Positions 24,243 to 24,891 of a DNA stretch of 24,891 nucleotides are shown in pieces. Position 1 is the stretch's first letter. Each line of letters opens with the position of its first letter. The position numbers were made by a program, and so were the translations under genes. This DNA is from an uncultured Prochlorococcus sp. (GTDB lineage: Bacteria; Cyanobacteriota; Cyanobacteriia; PCC-6307; Cyanobiaceae), in assembly GCA_902600395.1 (NCBI GenBank), contig CACKJL010000009.1, forward strand, positions 1-24,891. The letters are read 5' to 3'. The notes under the pieces were generated by a model. The model did not search any database, was not told where the DNA came from, and was given only the letters and a program-made list of their open reading frames with translations.

Positions 24243-24891
24243 ATGAAAAAAAAAATTCCAGTTATTGTTGTTTCGGGATTTCTTGGTTCAGGTAAAACAA
24301 CTTTTCTAAGATATCTATTAAAAGAGAGTAATAAAAAATTTGGTTTAATAATTAATGAATTTGGTGATGTTGGAATTGACGGGGATTTGATTAAAAGTTG
24401 TGATAAATGTGATGAATCTGAAGAAGACTGCGTTATCGAATTAAACAATGGATGTTTATGTTGTACTGTTCAAGATGATTTTGTTCCCTCAATAAAAGCT
24501 CTTCTAGAATTTAATCCTCCTATCGAATCAATAATTATCGAAACAAGTGGCTTGGCACTACCAATTCCCTTAATTCAAGCACTTAACTGGCCTGAGATTA
24601 GGTCTTCCATCTATCTTGATGTAGTTGTTGGTATCGTTAATGGAGAATCAATGCTTAATGGTTCACCAATTAATGATTTAAATAAAATAACAAAACAATA
24701 TAATGATACAGATAGAATTGATCACAACGCCTCTATTGAAGAACTCTTTGAGGAACAACTTGAAGTCTCTGATATCGTTTTAGTCTCTAGATCAGATATC
24801 TTAAATGATCATCAGTTTGATGTTGTAAAAAATAAAATCCAGGGAAGTCTAAACTCATCTACACCAGTCCTTAAATCCAAGAATGGCAAAA
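24243..24891 (+). CDS. cobW: CobW-type COG0523 GTPase, 3' end outside window
   Basis: COG0523 GTPases act as metal chaperones; the CobW branch is linked to cobalt delivery for cobalamin synthesis. The visible 216 residues include Walker A GFLGSGKTT (12-20), INEFGDVGIDG (37-47), the metal-binding GCLCC (70-74) and the IETSGLALP Walker B region (99-107). The INEFGDxGxDG, DDFVPS and IEELFEEQL segments match CobW proper rather than the YeiR/YjiA or ZNG1-like branches. Three extra cysteines (C53, C56, C63) precede GCLCC, and the G4 motif NKxD reads SRSD (182-185). ATG 24243 comes 9 bases after the pentapeptide gene. The frame stays open to the window end, so the CobW C-terminal domain is not seen. 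Confidence 0.88.
   Translation, partial: MKKKIPVIVVSGFLGSGKTTFLRYLLKESNKKFGLIINEFGDVGIDGDLIKSCDKCDESEEDCVIELNNGCLCCTVQDDFVPSIKALLEFNPPIESIIIETSGLALPIPLIQALNWPEIRSSIYLDVVVGIVNGESMLNGSPINDLNKITKQYNDTDRIDHNASIEELFEEQLEVSDIVLVSRSDILNDHQFDVVKNKIQGSLNSSTPVLKSKNGK

Noticed and set aside
1..24891. Mobile elements, CRISPR, tRNA genes, defence or toxin-antitoxin systems
   Set aside because: No direct-repeat arrays, terminal inverted repeats, transposase or integrase motifs, cloverleaf-like segments or known defence domains were found; the content is housekeeping.

Overview
The window looks like core chromosome of a high-light-type Prochlorococcus. The DNA is very AT-rich, intergenic gaps are short (none exceeds about 190 bases), and many genes lack a clear Shine-Dalgarno sequence. 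The content is cyanobacterial: geranylgeranyl reductase (chlP), ferredoxin-sulfite reductase (sir), CcsA, GlpX-type FBPase/SBPase, glutamyl-tRNA reductase (hemA), GlgC and a lumenal pentapeptide protein. Twenty-three genes are called, two of them cut by the window edges (recG at the left, a cobW-type GTPase at the right). I see no tRNA, rRNA, IS element, prophage, CRISPR array or toxin cassette.

Layout. Bases 1-8918: recG (partial) and a VanX/DdpX-type dipeptidase on +, sir on -, glyS on +, chlP on -, and a membrane-anchored M15B D,D-carboxypeptidase on +. Most junctions here are convergent or divergent and very tight. Bases 9047-13083: a + strand run of typA, a DUF309 gene, lptB and ccsA, with terminator-like hairpins after the DUF309 gene and at the lptB stop. 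Bases 13105-21001: a carbon-metabolism block. rpe (-) diverges from glpX, hemA, glgC, gnd, pgl, a CIA30-family gene and an unrecognised 128-residue gene (all +). Bases 21023-23657: a - strand trio, a UPRTase homologue, a small membrane/coiled-coil protein and ilvD. Bases 23721-24891: a secreted pentapeptide-repeat protein and cobW (partial) on +.

How they fit together. The central block joins Calvin-cycle steps (rpe, glpX), glycogen synthesis (glgC), the two later steps of the oxidative pentose phosphate pathway (pgl, gnd) and entry into tetrapyrrole synthesis (hemA). A CIA30-like protein, a family tied to complex I assembly, follows pgl directly. The flanking genes cover cell-wall turnover, sulfur assimilation, chlorophyll side-chain reduction and cytochrome c maturation.

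No obviously new multi-gene system is visible. The best leads are protein-level oddities in otherwise ordinary genes. The rpe product has both metal-ligand histidines replaced by glutamine. The UPRTase homologue keeps the family N-terminus but has lost its PRPP and uracil-site motifs. The CobW protein has extra cysteines and an altered G4 motif. Smaller leads are leader hairpins and tiny ORFs at the starts of glpX, sir and ccsA, and a GC-rich island at the 5' end of hemA.
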